Source: Evansella caseinilytica (GTDB taxonomy: Bacteria; Bacillota; Bacilli; Bacillales; Salisediminibacteriaceae). From it: 64,000 nt of DNA. The DNA is taken from the NCBI RefSeq assembly GCF_900107275.1, contig NZ_FNPI01000007.1, positions 1 to 64,000 on the forward strand. The letters run 5' to 3'. The notes below the pieces were generated by a model. It worked only from the letters and a program-made list of their open reading frames with translations. It was not told the DNA's origin and did not search any database. Below, piece by piece: positions 52,050 to 61,811 of the stretch. How positions within the stretch are numbered: position 1 is the stretch's first letter; every line of letters begins with the position of its first letter. Made by a program: the position numbers and the translations under genes.

Positions 52050-54005
52050 TTATTCACCTAATCGTTTATTTCCTTGAATTTCTATATTCTCGTTTTTCCT
52101 GATTTCATCGCTGATTTCTTCCCTTGATGTATCAAAGCGCAACAGATCCCCGTAAATGATTCGGTCGGAGTAAGACAGCTGCTGTTGCACCTCTTCCAGA
52201 TACGGACCGCAAAGCGCTTCTTTTTCCTCCTCATCAACCGGTTCTTCCGTCTCCTTGGAATAGCAGACACCGCTTGTATAAATCGCATCCTCGGTGATAA
52301 AGGTGCCGTCTCTGAAGATAACAAGCTCTTTACGATCTTCGGAAAATAAATCCTTGCCGAAAATCACTTGATTATCCACCTGAATTCCTAATAAATGGAG
52401 CAGCGTCGGACGCAAATCGATTTGTCCGGAAACAGTGGAAAGGGTTTCGCCCTCCACCCCAGGTATATGAATGATTAACGGTACCTGCTGAAGCTGCGCT
52501 TCTACAAAAGGAGTGATTTCTTTGTCAAGATAATAAGACATCGCCTTGTTATGGTTGCTTGAGATACCGTAGTGATCTCCATAAATGACGATCATTGAAT
52601 CTTCATAAAGTCCGTTTTCCTTTAACTCATCAAAGAAGACGCGGATTGCTTCATCCATATATCTGACAGTTGGAAAATAGCGGTTCAATGTCCGGCTGTT
52701 CGAATCAAACTGATCAATATAGGAGTCTTCTTCATCCAGTTCAAATGGAAAATGATTCGTTAAAGTAATCAGCTTCGTATAAAACGGCTGCGGCATATCC
52801 AGCAAATGCTCCACGGATTGCTCCATAAACGGAATGTCCTTCATCCCCCAGCCGACGCTGTCTTCTTCCGTGACTTCATAATCTTCCACCGTATAAAAAC
52901 GGTCGTAGCCAAATTGATCATACATGATGTTGCGGTTCCAGAAGCTCCCGTTATTTGCGTGAAGGGACGCTGTATAATAACCATTTTCATTCATGATTTC
53001 CGGAAGTGCATAATATTCATTGCTCGGATGGGTGAAAAATACCGCGCCTCTCGCCAATGGATAAAGAGAATTGTCTACTATAAACTCGGAATCAGACGTT
53101 TTACCCTGGGCAGTCTGATGATAAAATTCTTCAAAATAAATGCTGTCTCCAATCAATTCATTTAAGAATGGCGTAATTTCTTCTCCGTTGACCGTACTGC
53201 CGATAACGAAGTTCTGTAGTGATTCCGCTGATATCAGAATAACATTTTTTCCTTTGGCAACGCCGAATAAATCCCGGTTCACCGTTTCTTTCTCTTCTTC
53301 GATATATTCATTGATTTCCAGCAGTTCTTCCTCGCTGGCAAAAACTCGTTGCGCTCGTGATGTTGCATGAAGATATGTGTCATACAGATGGAAATTATAA
53401 ATACCGATATTTTTTACAATCAGCTCACGGTCAAAGGAACGGGTCAAAAGCTGTGGCCTTTCGATGTTTGCAAAGCTTAAATTGACAATTCCGATCACAA
53501 GTACTGTCGCCAAATACGGTGTCAGCTGACGAAAGGACAGTTGACTGAACGTAAGCTCGCCCCTTTTTTTCTTTATAAAATAGAGCACGCCGAAAAATAC
53601 GGCAAAATCAGTAAGATACAAGATATCGCGCCATTGCACCAACTCGATGATGCTGGAGCTTAAGTCCGCGGCATTTCCGCCGACCAACAGCAATGGGATT
53701 GTAATATAATCCGTGAATTCCCGGTGATAGACACCATTTGCATAAAGAATGATAGTCGCGAAGACGGCAAAAACAACGGCATACGTGAGCTGTCTTGGTT
53801 TTTTCCTCGTCATAATCAACCCAGCCGCCAAAATAAATGTCGGGAGCGGATTTAATACCATGATGATTAACTGTCTCCAGTTATCAATCGTAATTGAGTA
53901 ATCAACCAATGAAACGATGATCGTTTTCATCCACAAAAAGAAAAAAAGGACAAAAATAATCGGATTTACTTTAATCAAATTCTTTATAAACCTTATAAAC
54001 CTCAT
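52050..54005 (-). CDS. LTA synthase family phosphoglycerol transferase
   Basis: About 651 residues: five N-terminal membrane helices (residues 15-195), then an extracellular sulfatase-like domain. The catalytic threonine is in QGKTSDSEF; metal and substrate residues appear in LISAESLQNF and IYGDHYGIS. It extends lipoteichoic acid with glycerol phosphate outside the membrane. The ATG at 54005 has GGAGG 9 bases upstream. Bacillus has four paralogues (LtaS, YfnI, YqgS, YvgJ); which one this equals cannot be told by eye. Confidence 0.92.
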   Translation of the reverse strand: MRFIRFIKNLIKVNPIIFVLFFFLWMKTIIVSLVDYSITIDNWRQLIIMVLNPLPTFILAAGLIMTRKKPRQLTYAVVFAVFATIILYANGVYHREFTDYITIPLLLVGGNAADLSSSIIELVQWRDILYLTDFAVFFGVLYFIKKKRGELTFSQLSFRQLTPYLATVLVIGIVNLSFANIERPQLLTRSFDRELIVKNIGIYNFHLYDTYLHATSRAQRVFASEEELLEINEYIEEEKETVNRDLFGVAKGKNVILISAESLQNFVIGSTVNGEEITPFLNELIGDSIYFEEFYHQTAQGKTSDSEFIVDNSLYPLARGAVFFTHPSNEYYALPEIMNENGYYTASLHANNGSFWNRNIMYDQFGYDRFYTVEDYEVTEEDSVGWGMKDIPFMEQSVEHLLDMPQPFYTKLITLTNHFPFELDEEDSYIDQFDSNSRTLNRYFPTVRYMDEAIRVFFDELKENGLYEDSMIVIYGDHYGISSNHNKAMSYYLDKEITPFVEAQLQQVPLIIHIPGVEGETLSTVSGQIDLRPTLLHLLGIQVDNQVIFGKDLFSEDRKELVIFRDGTFITEDAIYTSGVCYSKETEEPVDEEEKEALCGPYLEEVQQQLSYSDRIIYGDLLRFDTSREEISDEIRKNENIEIQGNKRLGE

Positions 54006-54483
54006 AAGCAATTGCCTCCACAAAACTATTATTCATATACTCTTTAATTTTTCTCTCTATATATAATCAATCTTGCTTTTTACCGTAAATCATGGTTTTG
54101 CAAGATTGATACTATTATAGACGGAACCGGCTGACAAAATGTTTCAAAATCATTAAAAATAGTCCATTGTACTTACTTTACGAATGATGCAATCAGTTTT
54201 TCATTATACTATACAATATTTCGATTTGCCATTACAAATTCAGGAAACCCACCAATCATTCCACTGTTTCGTCGCACTTTTCATTTCCGGAACATTCATG
54301 ACCATCCGATTTCATTAGTTTACAGTTCTTTTGCAAAACGATTAAGTTCACTTTCATTTGTTGAACTTGTTATGGTGGATTGTTAGGATGGCTCCAATAC
54401 CTGATAAACGGTTTTGCCTGGTTGATGCAGTCAGTACATCTGCCGAGGAGCCGCAGGTATACAGCACAAAGGAGGTTGAAACG
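54006..54483. other. Divergent intergenic region
   Basis: About 480 bases, AT-rich at left. At 54334-54410, GCAAAACGATTAAGTTCA with TGAACT and CGGTTTTGC could form a nested hairpin (outer GCAAAAC/GTTTTGC, inner AGTTCA/TGAACT). It is in the leader of the next gene. It was compared with the ydaO/c-di-AMP riboswitch, common before 3D-domain genes, and does not match. Confidence 0.35.
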
Positions 54484-55416
54484 ATGCAGCGCATTGATAA
54501 GAAAAAAACGATCAAGTCTGTCAGTATGGCGACTGTCATCGCAGTGACTTTACTTGCAGGAGAACAGGTATACGCGAGCGATGAAACGGACGAACTCGAG
54601 CTTGGCGAAAAGTTATTGTACCAGGGAGTCGTTCACGAGCATGTTATCGAACTGCAGGAAAAATTGGCAGAAAATCAGCTGCTGGAAGAAGTGGATGACG
54701 AGCAGATAAACGAATTGACATATTACTCTGAAGAGATTGCCGAAGCCGTCAAGCAGTTTCAGAAGGAGCATGAACTGGTAGTCGACGGGATAGCGGGAAT
54801 ACAGACACTAAGCGCGCTAAGCGGCCTTGAAAAAGGGGACGAAGGTTTCTTAATCGAAGAATTACAAACGGATTTAAAAGAGCTTGGTTATTATCCGTTT
54901 TCCGTCGACGGGATTTTCGGCTCCAAAACGGAGGAAGCGCTCATTCAATTTCAAAGCGATTATCAAGCGGAGGACAGCGAGGGAGTAGCCGGTCCTGATA
55001 CTCTCCGGCTGTTACACGAACAAACCCGGTTCAGTACAGGAAAGGAAGGGGTCGAAAACACCAACACTGTCGCTGATAGTGGTGCGGAGAGCAGTGAAAA
55101 GAAAACCGCCGATTCTGCCGATGAAGTGATGACAATGGAAGCAACGGCGTATACTGCATATTGCGACGGATGCTCAGGTATTACCGCAACCGGTATTGAT
55201 CTTCGCTCCCAACCGGACATGAAGGTTGTTGCCGTTGATCCGGAAGTAATCCCGTTAGGAGCCGTCGTGGAAGTCGAAGGATATGGACGGGCCGTCGCTG
55301 CTGACACAGGCGGAGCAATAACCGGCAGCAGGATTGACTTGCATATGCCTACGAAAGAGGATGCGGTTCATTTTGGACGCCGGCAAGTAAACGTGAGAAT
55401 TATTGAAGCACCTTAA
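54484..55416 (+). CDS. Secreted protein with two peptidoglycan-binding domains and a 3D domain
   Basis: About 310 residues. Signal peptide at 1-32 (IKSVSMATVIAVTLLAGEQVYAS). Two PG_binding_1 repeats lie near 45-110 (AVKQFQKEHELVVDGIAGIQT) and 115-175 (LGYYPFSVDGIFGSKTEEALIQFQ). A Ser/Glu linker leads to a C-terminal 3D domain named for its aspartates (MEATAYTAYCDGC, VVAVDPEVIPLGAVVEVEGYGRAVAADTGGAI, RIDLHMP). It is likely a cell-wall hydrolase of the lytic transglycosylase type like YocH. AAAGGAGG lies 8 bases before the ATG at 54484. Confidence 0.9.
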   Translation: MQRIDKKKTIKSVSMATVIAVTLLAGEQVYASDETDELELGEKLLYQGVVHEHVIELQEKLAENQLLEEVDDEQINELTYYSEEIAEAVKQFQKEHELVVDGIAGIQTLSALSGLEKGDEGFLIEELQTDLKELGYYPFSVDGIFGSKTEEALIQFQSDYQAEDSEGVAGPDTLRLLHEQTRFSTGKEGVENTNTVADSGAESSEKKTADSADEVMTMEATAYTAYCDGCSGITATGIDLRSQPDMKVVAVDPEVIPLGAVVEVEGYGRAVAADTGGAITGSRIDLHMPTKEDAVHFGRRQVNVRIIEAP

Positions 55417-55432
55417 TATTTTTTGAGACACT

Positions 55433-55473
55433 GCCCCTAGAAAAAGGCCGCTTTTCACCTTTTTTCCAGGGGC
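55433..55473. terminator. Bidirectional terminator
   Basis: GCCCCT and AGGGGC enclose a second stem GAAAAAGG/CCTTTTTTC. It lies 17 bases after the 3D-protein stop and 30 before the end of the convergent panE-like gene. Confidence 0.75.
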
Positions 55474-55503
55474 TTATTTATGGATGACCATTCAGCAAGC
55501 TTC

Positions 55504-56424
55504 TCAAATGCCGGATTGTTTTTCATACACCTTCAAATGCTGGTATATTAAGCGCAGGAGCGGTGTTTCAATCCCGTAACGTTCAGCAAGCAGCAGTAAG
55601 TATCCCTGCAGATGATCCGCTTCAATCATCGAACCTTTTTCCATATCCCTCAGCATGGATGATTTCATTGTCGGCGACTGCTTTTCAATGATGCGCATTT
55701 GCTTTTCCACAATGCCGTCGGCAATCGGCGCGCCGGCTGCTTCCATCGTTAACCGGATTTCTTCAAATAGTTGTTGAATATATGTCCGACCTTCCAGCGT
55801 GTCGCGAATCGGTCCGATCGGTGATCTCATCAATGAAGTAATTCCCGATAAAGTGGAAATAAACAAATATTTATGCCACATTTCCTGCTGGATGGCATCG
55901 CTTAGGCGAAAGGAAGCTTTCGTTCCGCTGAAAGCCTGCTCAATCTCCTTTGCCCGCTCGGTTACTTGCCCGTTCCATTCTCCGAAAACCACTTCATGGG
56001 CAGGGCTTGTCTGCAAGATATGGCCTTCGGCATCCACAGTGGATTCCACAAAACACATTCCGCCAAACACCTGGTCAGGTGAAAAATAACTCCTGATCTC
56101 CTCCATATGTTCAATACCATTCAACAACGGAATAATGACTGTGTAGTCACGGACAAAAGGTTCAATCGCTTTCAAGCCGTCTTCCAGATGATAAGCCTTT
56201 GTCGTCAACAACACGACATCAAAAGGCTCGTCCGCTGCAGTTTTTACTAATGTTTTCGGACGAAAGACCGCATCTCCATGCACACTCTTCATCACCAGCC
56301 CGTCCGTTTTTAATTGGCGCTGTCGCTGTTCCCGGACAAGAAACGTCACATCTTCTCCCTTTTCCATTAACCTTCCGCCAAAATAGCCGCCGACGGCACC
56401 TGCACCGAGAATAAGAATTTTCAT
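55504..56424 (-). CDS. panE: 2-dehydropantoate 2-reductase
   Basis: NADPH-dependent ketopantoate reductase of the pantothenate pathway, 306 residues. The Rossmann start is KILILGAGAVGGYFGGRL, followed by TTKAYHLEDGL, the catalytic lysine segment EMWHKYLFISTLSGITSLMRSPIG and SSMLRDMEKGSMIEADHLQGY with the conserved Glu. GAGAGGGG precedes the ATG. Bacillus often has two copies (YlbQ/PanE, YkpB); which copy this is remains open. It stands as a single gene. Confidence 0.9.
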   Translation of the reverse strand: MKILILGAGAVGGYFGGRLMEKGEDVTFLVREQRQRQLKTDGLVMKSVHGDAVFRPKTLVKTAADEPFDVVLLTTKAYHLEDGLKAIEPFVRDYTVIIPLLNGIEHMEEIRSYFSPDQVFGGMCFVESTVDAEGHILQTSPAHEVVFGEWNGQVTERAKEIEQAFSGTKASFRLSDAIQQEMWHKYLFISTLSGITSLMRSPIGPIRDTLEGRTYIQQLFEEIRLTMEAAGAPIADGIVEKQMRIIEKQSPTMKSSMLRDMEKGSMIEADHLQGYLLLLAERYGIETPLLRLIYQHLKVYEKQSGI

Positions 56425-56553
56425 TGTCTGACCCCTCTCTATGATCTTTTACCCTTTCCTTTGTTATTTTCTACACAGCAGGAATAATTCCTTCTAGGCC
56501 ATGTTCATGTTCAAAAACAACGGGGCGGCCAATATATTTTGTATGCTCCGGTG

Positions 56554-57165
56554 CTACTCTGGAGCAACTTCAATATCTTCTATCTGCACACCATTTTCTT
56601 CCAATATTTGACGAATCACTCTCGAGTATTTTGCAACATCCTGATCATAAGGAATACTGACAGAATCTCCTGAACTAGTTACAAAAACATATTCTGTAAT
56701 CGACCGGGTTCCTCCACCTTTTTGCATCATTCGGCGAGCCTCGGTGATGTCCTCCCATTTATAAGAAGTCTCAGAATATGAGAACAGCTGATTATAGTAA
56801 ACTCCTGCATCATCCATGTAGTAATAGTTCGCTGTACCAGAAGCACATATCGGAATGGAAACTAGAAGCAGCACGCTGAAAATCCACGAATGCTTCAGCT
56901 CCTTTCCTTTTTTTTCCTTCCATAACCTCGTGATTAAATACGCGATCAATACAAACGGAATCCACAGCATCCCCGCTCCAAAAGTAAGATATGCAGTTAC
57001 CGGCGCATTAAAAAACCAATGACTTCTAGAAAAATAAATAATGTCTTGCAATACGATAATGAAGACGATCGACGTAAGTACACTGAGTAGCACAAAGATG
57101 ATGCTGATAACAACAACCACCACTGTCAGACGGTCTGAATCCACGTTTTTAATGAGCCTTAACAA
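56554..57165 (-). CDS. Membrane protein with PH-like C-terminal domain, function unknown
   Basis: About 203 residues. Three helices: VVVVVISIIFVLLSVLTSIVF near 16-38, AYLTFGAGMLWIPFVLIAYLI near 58, and SWIFSVLLLVSIPICASG near 94. The last 90 residues (YYYMDDAGVYYNQLFSYSETSYKWEDITEAR, YVFVTSSGDSVSIPYDQ) have the pattern of a short PH-like domain. A TTG start at 57165 is supported by GGGAGG 8 bases upstream; the ATG at 57222 has no site. It stands alone and no function is recognised. Confidence 0.7.
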   Translation of the reverse strand: MLRLIKNVDSDRLTVVVVVISIIFVLLSVLTSIVFIIVLQDIIYFSRSHWFFNAPVTAYLTFGAGMLWIPFVLIAYLITRLWKEKKGKELKHSWIFSVLLLVSIPICASGTANYYYMDDAGVYYNQLFSYSETSYKWEDITEARRMMQKGGGTRSITEYVFVTSSGDSVSIPYDQDVAKYSRVIRQILEENGVQIEDIEVAPE

Positions 57166-57558
57166 GTTAACAGCCTCCCAATTCTTTTGATGAGCCACCG
57201 TACTCCACGGATACTTGAGCACACAGGAAAAAATTCGCGGGTAATTATCGCAGTTTTCACCTTGTTTTTAACGGTAAAAATAGATATTATTGTTAGATTT
57301 TTATCCAGCACTATTCATCATACCATGAATGACCATATGAAAACTCCTTATCTTGGAATTTTTTTTGCACTTGCTTGTTGTCAAAAAACTTAGCCGACGA
57401 CGAAACGAACTACTGGGCTGTCACATGACACGGACTTCAGACACAAATGCTTTGCGCAACAACTTCTGACCGTTTTTGTGTATAATGAATGGGATCTTTT
57501 TTACATACATAAATATGTGATCAAAAGATATTGAAGACGAAAGGAGCAATCACTAACG
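57166..57558. other. Divergent intergenic region before the oligopeptidase gene
   Basis: About 390 bases with no gene. A good -10, TATAAT, stands at 57481-57486 without a clear -35; AAAGGAG is the ribosome site at 57540. Nothing else is seen. Confidence 0.4.
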
Positions 57559-59247
57559 ATGAATAAATGTTATGTTGAAAAGCTCGATTTCAGCAATCTT
57601 GAGCGGCTGGAAGAGAATTTCAAGGCATTGCTGAACATGCCGCTGGAAACATTGGAAGAAATGGAGACTTGGCTGCAAGCGCAATCTGAGCTTTACGATG
57701 CCATGCAAGAGAGTCTGTATGGACATTACATTGATTTTCAATGCCAAAGTGATTCGGAAGCGGCAAAAAACGCTTTTGAATATGATCAGAAAAATGTGGA
57801 GCCACTATTTAAACGGTATGTGGCCGCCCTTGATGAACAGTTTCTGACTTCTCCAGCGAAGGCGTTGTTAGACAAGAAATTTTATGCACAATTTCTTAAG
57901 AGAAAGCAAAATGCCAAAGAGCTGTTCCGCGAAGAAAATGTGGAGCTTGAAATTGAAGAAGATCGACTGACAACCAATTATTTTGAGCATACCGGCGGTC
58001 TGACTGTCGATTGGAACGGCGAGGAAAAAACATTGAGTCAGTTGCAGCAGTATTTTGAAGACGCCGACAGCGAAGTGCGGAAGCAGGCTTTCACCCTTAC
58101 AAGCGAAGCGTTTCTTTCTAAACAAAAAGAACTGCAGACAATTATGTCCGAACTGATCACCTTGCGCCAACAAAAAGCAAAAAATGCTGATCTGGCAAAC
58201 TACCGTGACTTTATGTTTAAAAAATATGAAAGATTCGATTATTCACCGGAAGACTGTAAACAGCTCGCCAAAGCTGTTCAACTGTACGTAAAGCCGCTGA
58301 AGGAAAAGCTGCAGCGAAGGCACCAGGAGGAAATCGGTGTCGATGTTTACCGACCTTGGGACCGTCGCGCTGTTCCAAAAGGGCGGAAGCCGTTGAGGCC
58401 GTTTGAAAACACGACGGAGCTTGTCGAAAAATCCGCAACCATTTTTCAACGTCTCGATCCCCGCTTTGCAACGTTGATCAATGAAATGAACGCAAGGGGG
58501 ATGCTCGATTTGGACAGCCGCAAAGGGAAGGCCCCGGGCGGCTTTTGCAGCGCGCTTCCGATATCACAGTTGTCATTTATTTTTATGAACGCATCGACAA
58601 GTCATTCCGACCTGGTAACGTTTTTGCACGAAATGGGACATTGCATTCATAACGATTTAAAAACAGGTCTCCCATTGAACGCTTATCGTGAGACGCCGAT
58701 GGAATCGTCAGAGCTTGCGAGCATGACGATGGAGCTGTTTACGATGGATCAATGGCATTTGTTTTACGAGAACGAAGCGGAGCTTATGCGCGCAAAAAGA
58801 CAGCAGTTAAAAGGGATTGTTGATTTTCTCCCGACAGGAATGGTCATTGATCAATTCCAGCATTGGCTGTATGAGAATCCGGATCACAGTCCGGAAGAAC
58901 GAAATAATAAATATTTGGAAATCTCACAGCAGTTGGATGCAAATGTTGCCGACTGGAGCGGTTATGAGGAGTGGGCGAAGCAAACTTGGCTGCCGGTCCT
59001 TCACATTTTCGAAGTACCTTTCTACTATATTGAATATGTGATCGCCCAGCTTGGCGCGTTACAAATGTACCGGCAATACCGGCAACACCCGGAACAGGCT
59101 TTGGAAAACTACAAAAAAGCCCTGTCCTTGGGAAGCTCGAAGTCCTTGCCGGAAATCTACGAGGCTGCAGGGATCCGCTTCGATTTCTCCGAAGAAATGA
59201 TTAAGGAGCTGATAAACTTCGTGGAAGCTGAAATCGCCGCCTTATAG
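57559..59247 (+). CDS. M3-family oligoendopeptidase (PepF-like)
   Basis: Zinc metallopeptidase of 562 residues degrading short peptides in the cytoplasm. The metal site HEMGHCIHNDL is near residue 356 with the third ligand Glu in the following MESSELASMTMEL segment. The helical N-terminal half is normal for M3B. An AAAGGAG site lies upstream of the ATG at 57559. No signal peptide. It is a lone gene followed by a terminator. Confidence 0.93.
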   Translation: MNKCYVEKLDFSNLERLEENFKALLNMPLETLEEMETWLQAQSELYDAMQESLYGHYIDFQCQSDSEAAKNAFEYDQKNVEPLFKRYVAALDEQFLTSPAKALLDKKFYAQFLKRKQNAKELFREENVELEIEEDRLTTNYFEHTGGLTVDWNGEEKTLSQLQQYFEDADSEVRKQAFTLTSEAFLSKQKELQTIMSELITLRQQKAKNADLANYRDFMFKKYERFDYSPEDCKQLAKAVQLYVKPLKEKLQRRHQEEIGVDVYRPWDRRAVPKGRKPLRPFENTTELVEKSATIFQRLDPRFATLINEMNARGMLDLDSRKGKAPGGFCSALPISQLSFIFMNASTSHSDLVTFLHEMGHCIHNDLKTGLPLNAYRETPMESSELASMTMELFTMDQWHLFYENEAELMRAKRQQLKGIVDFLPTGMVIDQFQHWLYENPDHSPEERNNKYLEISQQLDANVADWSGYEEWAKQTWLPVLHIFEVPFYYIEYVIAQLGALQMYRQYRQHPEQALENYKKALSLGSSKSLPEIYEAAGIRFDFSEEMIKELINFVEAEIAAL

Positions 59248-59258
59248 AGCGAATTCAA

Positions 59259-59308
59259 AAAGGAAGGCTAAACCGGCATAACCGCCGTTGTAAACTGCGC
59301 CTTCCTTT
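59259..59308 (+). terminator. Intrinsic terminator after the oligopeptidase gene
   Basis: AAAGGAAGGC pairs with GCCTTCCTTT across a 30-base loop containing a further small stem (CGGC/GCCG). It begins 12 bases after the stop. Confidence 0.7.
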
Positions 59309-59412
59309 GTTTACAGCCCTGTTTCATTTCCTTTGGCCGCGCTAATGAAGCAAATCGACCATGACACGGTGCATGGTCGGCTCAGCTTCTCCCGCTGCGT
59401 AAACAAGTAATG

Positions 59413-59778
59413 CTAAATCACCCGGGAACCGGATAATGTCATCGAATCTAAATTTATTTTAGCTCCGACCCGCTTCAAAAAATCGAGGCCAAGCACGCCG
59501 TCCAGCTTCCCAGCTTCGCTTAATTCCCGAATGTCTACCGGGAAATCTTTGATTTTTAAAGGGCCGACACTGATGGAGCTGCACGTTTTCGTGACACCTC
59601 CCTGATCAGTCACGTCCTCCTCCGCCAGCATGCCAAGTGCTTTGGCATTTGCCGCTGAAACAATCGTTTTCTCCGCAGAGGTATCCACCGCCACGCGCTT
59701 GAGATCCAAAAACCGACTGCCGCTGCTGATTCTCATCTCCGTAAGCAGGAGCCGTTCTTCCAAAACTAACGCTTTCAT
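59413..59778 (-). CDS. Retropepsin-like aspartyl protease fold protein
   Basis: About 121 residues. The sequence VAVDTSAEKTIVSAANAKALG corresponds to the catalytic DTGA(S/A)xT flap-side motif, with S-A-E in place of G-A-S, and GVLGLDFLKRVGAKINLDSMTL matches the family's ILG-x-DFL end. A single domain of this size would act as a dimer. The G to S change next to the aspartate makes activity uncertain. The ATG at 59778 has AGGGG 8 bases upstream; a TTG at 59784 is too close. It stands alone between convergent and divergent genes. Confidence 0.7.
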   Translation of the reverse strand: MKALVLEERLLLTEMRISSGSRFLDLKRVAVDTSAEKTIVSAANAKALGMLAEEDVTDQGGVTKTCSSISVGPLKIKDFPVDIRELSEAGKLDGVLGLDFLKRVGAKINLDSMTLSGSRVI

Positions 59779-60077
59779 ATCCAAATCCCCTATCCTGATT
59801 AAATTTCTGTCTGGCTTGCTTCCGCGATGTCAGTAACTTGCTTGCCATTATACCATCGTAAGTGCATCAATAATTCATTTTCTATCCATCGGGCTGCGTA
59901 TCTTACTTACCATTTTACCACGTTCTGTTCCTGATTACCGCCTTCACCATGGAGATCAAGTAGAACAGCTTCGCCGATTTTTTTCCGAATTCGGCAGTCA
60001 CTTTCGAACCAGACTTCTTTTCCTAGAATATTTACACCGTTTTTTTGAAAAAATAAGAAAAAATGAGGTTAGTTAAC

Positions 60078-60857
60078 ATGGATACAAAATCAACCGGAAA
60101 AAATGGACGTTACTACAGGGCACATGTCAGTTCTTTTAATACAAATGTTCTTTATCTTAAAACGCCATGGATTCCAGCATGGTGGTCCGCAGCCTTCCCT
60201 GGAGCGGGACATATCATACACGGCTCTTACGCCAAAGGGTTTATCTTGTTTCTTTGGGAGTTTTACGTCAATGTCAACGCCAAAATCAACGCAGCGATGG
60301 TCTATTCGTTTACGGGGCAATTTGAGCAGGCGGCGGAAGTGATCAATCCTCAGTGGGCATTGCTTTATATTCCCGTCTATATCGCTTCCATATGGGACAG
60401 CTACCGGAAAACAGTGGATATCAACAAATTATACATATTGGCCCAGCATGAAAAAATTCCGATTGTTCCCTATAATTTAAGCTCCTTAGCACTCAATTTT
60501 TTGGACAGGAGACAGCCGCGGCTTGCCGCAATTTGGTCGGCTTTAATGCCAGGAATGGGGCACTTATATTTGAAGCGACTTCCTGTTGGATTTTTTTTAC
60601 TCGTCTGCTGGATGGTCTGCTCTTATTATGGCAATCTGCTGCCGGCGATTCACCTGCTGCTTATCGGGAACTTTAAGGAATCCATCTCTACACTGAATAT
60701 ACAATGGGTGCTTTTCATGCCTTCGCTGTACGGCTTTTCCATCTATGAATCGTACGTTCTTGCGGTGGAATACAACAAATTATTTAAGCAGGAGCAATAC
60801 GATTTTTTTAAAAACAATTATCAAAGTCTTCCATTAAAACTGCGTAAATATACATGA
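60078..60857 (+). CDS. Membrane protein with internal duplication, function unknown
   Basis: About 259 residues with five or so hydrophobic segments. Two similar halves are visible: WWSAAFPGAGHIIHGSYAKG near residue 35 and IWSALMPGMGHLYLKRLPVG near 152, each followed by a membrane segment, then NPQWALLYIPVYIASIWDSYR and NIQWVLFMPSLYGFSIYESYV. The P-G-x-G-H motif recalls TM2-type membrane domains. GAGGTTAG precedes the ATG at 60078. It probably forms an operon with the next gene (gap 16 bases). Confidence 0.75.
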   Translation: MDTKSTGKNGRYYRAHVSSFNTNVLYLKTPWIPAWWSAAFPGAGHIIHGSYAKGFILFLWEFYVNVNAKINAAMVYSFTGQFEQAAEVINPQWALLYIPVYIASIWDSYRKTVDINKLYILAQHEKIPIVPYNLSSLALNFLDRRQPRLAAIWSALMPGMGHLYLKRLPVGFFLLVCWMVCSYYGNLLPAIHLLLIGNFKESISTLNIQWVLFMPSLYGFSIYESYVLAVEYNKLFKQEQYDFFKNNYQSLPLKLRKYT

Positions 60858-60873
60858 GGATATGGGTGATTAC

Positions 60874-61338
60874 ATGTTGGTTATCTCCTCCTTCGAACAA
60901 ACGGTATTGTTAGAGGTGGCTATCGCAAACCTGGAGATGAACGGTATTTCCAAGGAGCAGATTCTTATTGCTCCGTTTGACAAACGGCGGGAAGAAATAA
61001 AGCTGTTTGACACTATCCAACGTTCGGACGGCATTAGTCTGCTGGATCTCGCCGCGGTGCTTGCAACCATCTTCGCCGTTCTCGGCGCCTCCTACGGTTT
61101 TATTTTGAAATGGGGGCCGATTATCTGGGGTTTAATCGGGTTTCTTTTCGGCTCTTTATTAGGCTACGCCATCGATTATGTTCTTACGAAAAAGAAGACA
61201 AAAAGGCAAAGTAAAGATCCGCGTGTTGCCACGGAAGTGGTGATGATTGTTGAGTGTGATCCGGCGCAGGGAAGCAAAGTGGAAGAAATATTATGGTCGA
61301 ATCTCGCTCTTGGAGTCACCCGGATCGACAGTAATTAA
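60874..61338 (+). CDS. Small membrane protein of the general-stress-protein-like type, function unknown
   Basis: About 154 residues. A soluble N-terminus (SFEQTVLLEVAIANLEMNGI) resembles the regulatory folds of small stress proteins; two adjacent helices follow at about 58-98 (LLDLAAVLATIFAVLGASYG, IIWGLIGFLFGSLLGYAIDYV), then a charged C-terminus (VVMIVECDPAQGSKVEEIL). The ATG at 60874 has GAGGATATGGGTG upstream; the ATG at 60862 nearly touches the AGGA. Likely cotranscribed with the preceding gene. Confidence 0.7.
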   Translation: MLVISSFEQTVLLEVAIANLEMNGISKEQILIAPFDKRREEIKLFDTIQRSDGISLLDLAAVLATIFAVLGASYGFILKWGPIIWGLIGFLFGSLLGYAIDYVLTKKKTKRQSKDPRVATEVVMIVECDPAQGSKVEEILWSNLALGVTRIDSN

Positions 61339-61584
61339 AACTACTTACTCACCTCTTCTGCCCATCATGATAACTGCCCGCATCGTTAACGCAGATTTGT
61401 GCAGGAATTCCCTGACTTCAAACATTATCCGTGGCATGGGTTGCTACACGCACACCATTAGAATTTATTCCGCCTACCTGCTATAATCAGAAGATGACTA
61501 CTGTGATCGGGAAGGAATCGCTTCTCCCAACACATCGGAAAAAGCATGATTTTGTATAAGCTGGTGAAGAAAGGAGTTTTTATC

Positions 61585-61791
61585 ATGGATTTCTTTACAA
61601 TGCCGGACAAAGCAGAGGGTGGATTCGCATACGCCTATATCGTGATGATTTTTGTCTTTCTGGCAGCTTCTTTCACGGTCAGCCGTTTGAAACGCGCCAA
61701 CAAAAAACAGGTGAAAAAAGCTGAAGCACTCCCGCAATATGATATGGTCATGAACGAAAGCGGCCGGCAAAACAATACAAATGCAGAATGA
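61585..61791 (+). CDS. Small single-pass membrane protein
   Basis: About 68 residues with one helix at 14-36 (AYAYIVMIFVFLAASFTVSRL) and a basic cytoplasmic stretch (KRANKKQVKKAEALPQYDMV). AAGGAG lies 8 bases before the ATG at 61585. Its end runs 21 bases ahead of the hemolysin III-like gene, suggesting joint transcription. I do not recognise a family. Confidence 0.7.
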   Translation: MDFFTMPDKAEGGFAYAYIVMIFVFLAASFTVSRLKRANKKQVKKAEALPQYDMVMNESGRQNNTNAE

Positions 61792-61811
61792 TTGCGAAAG
61801 GAAATGATCGA

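Noticed and set aside
54180-54483. Possible c-di-AMP (ydaO) riboswitch before the 3D-domain gene
   Set aside because: A nested hairpin can be drawn, but the conserved riboswitch segments are not present.
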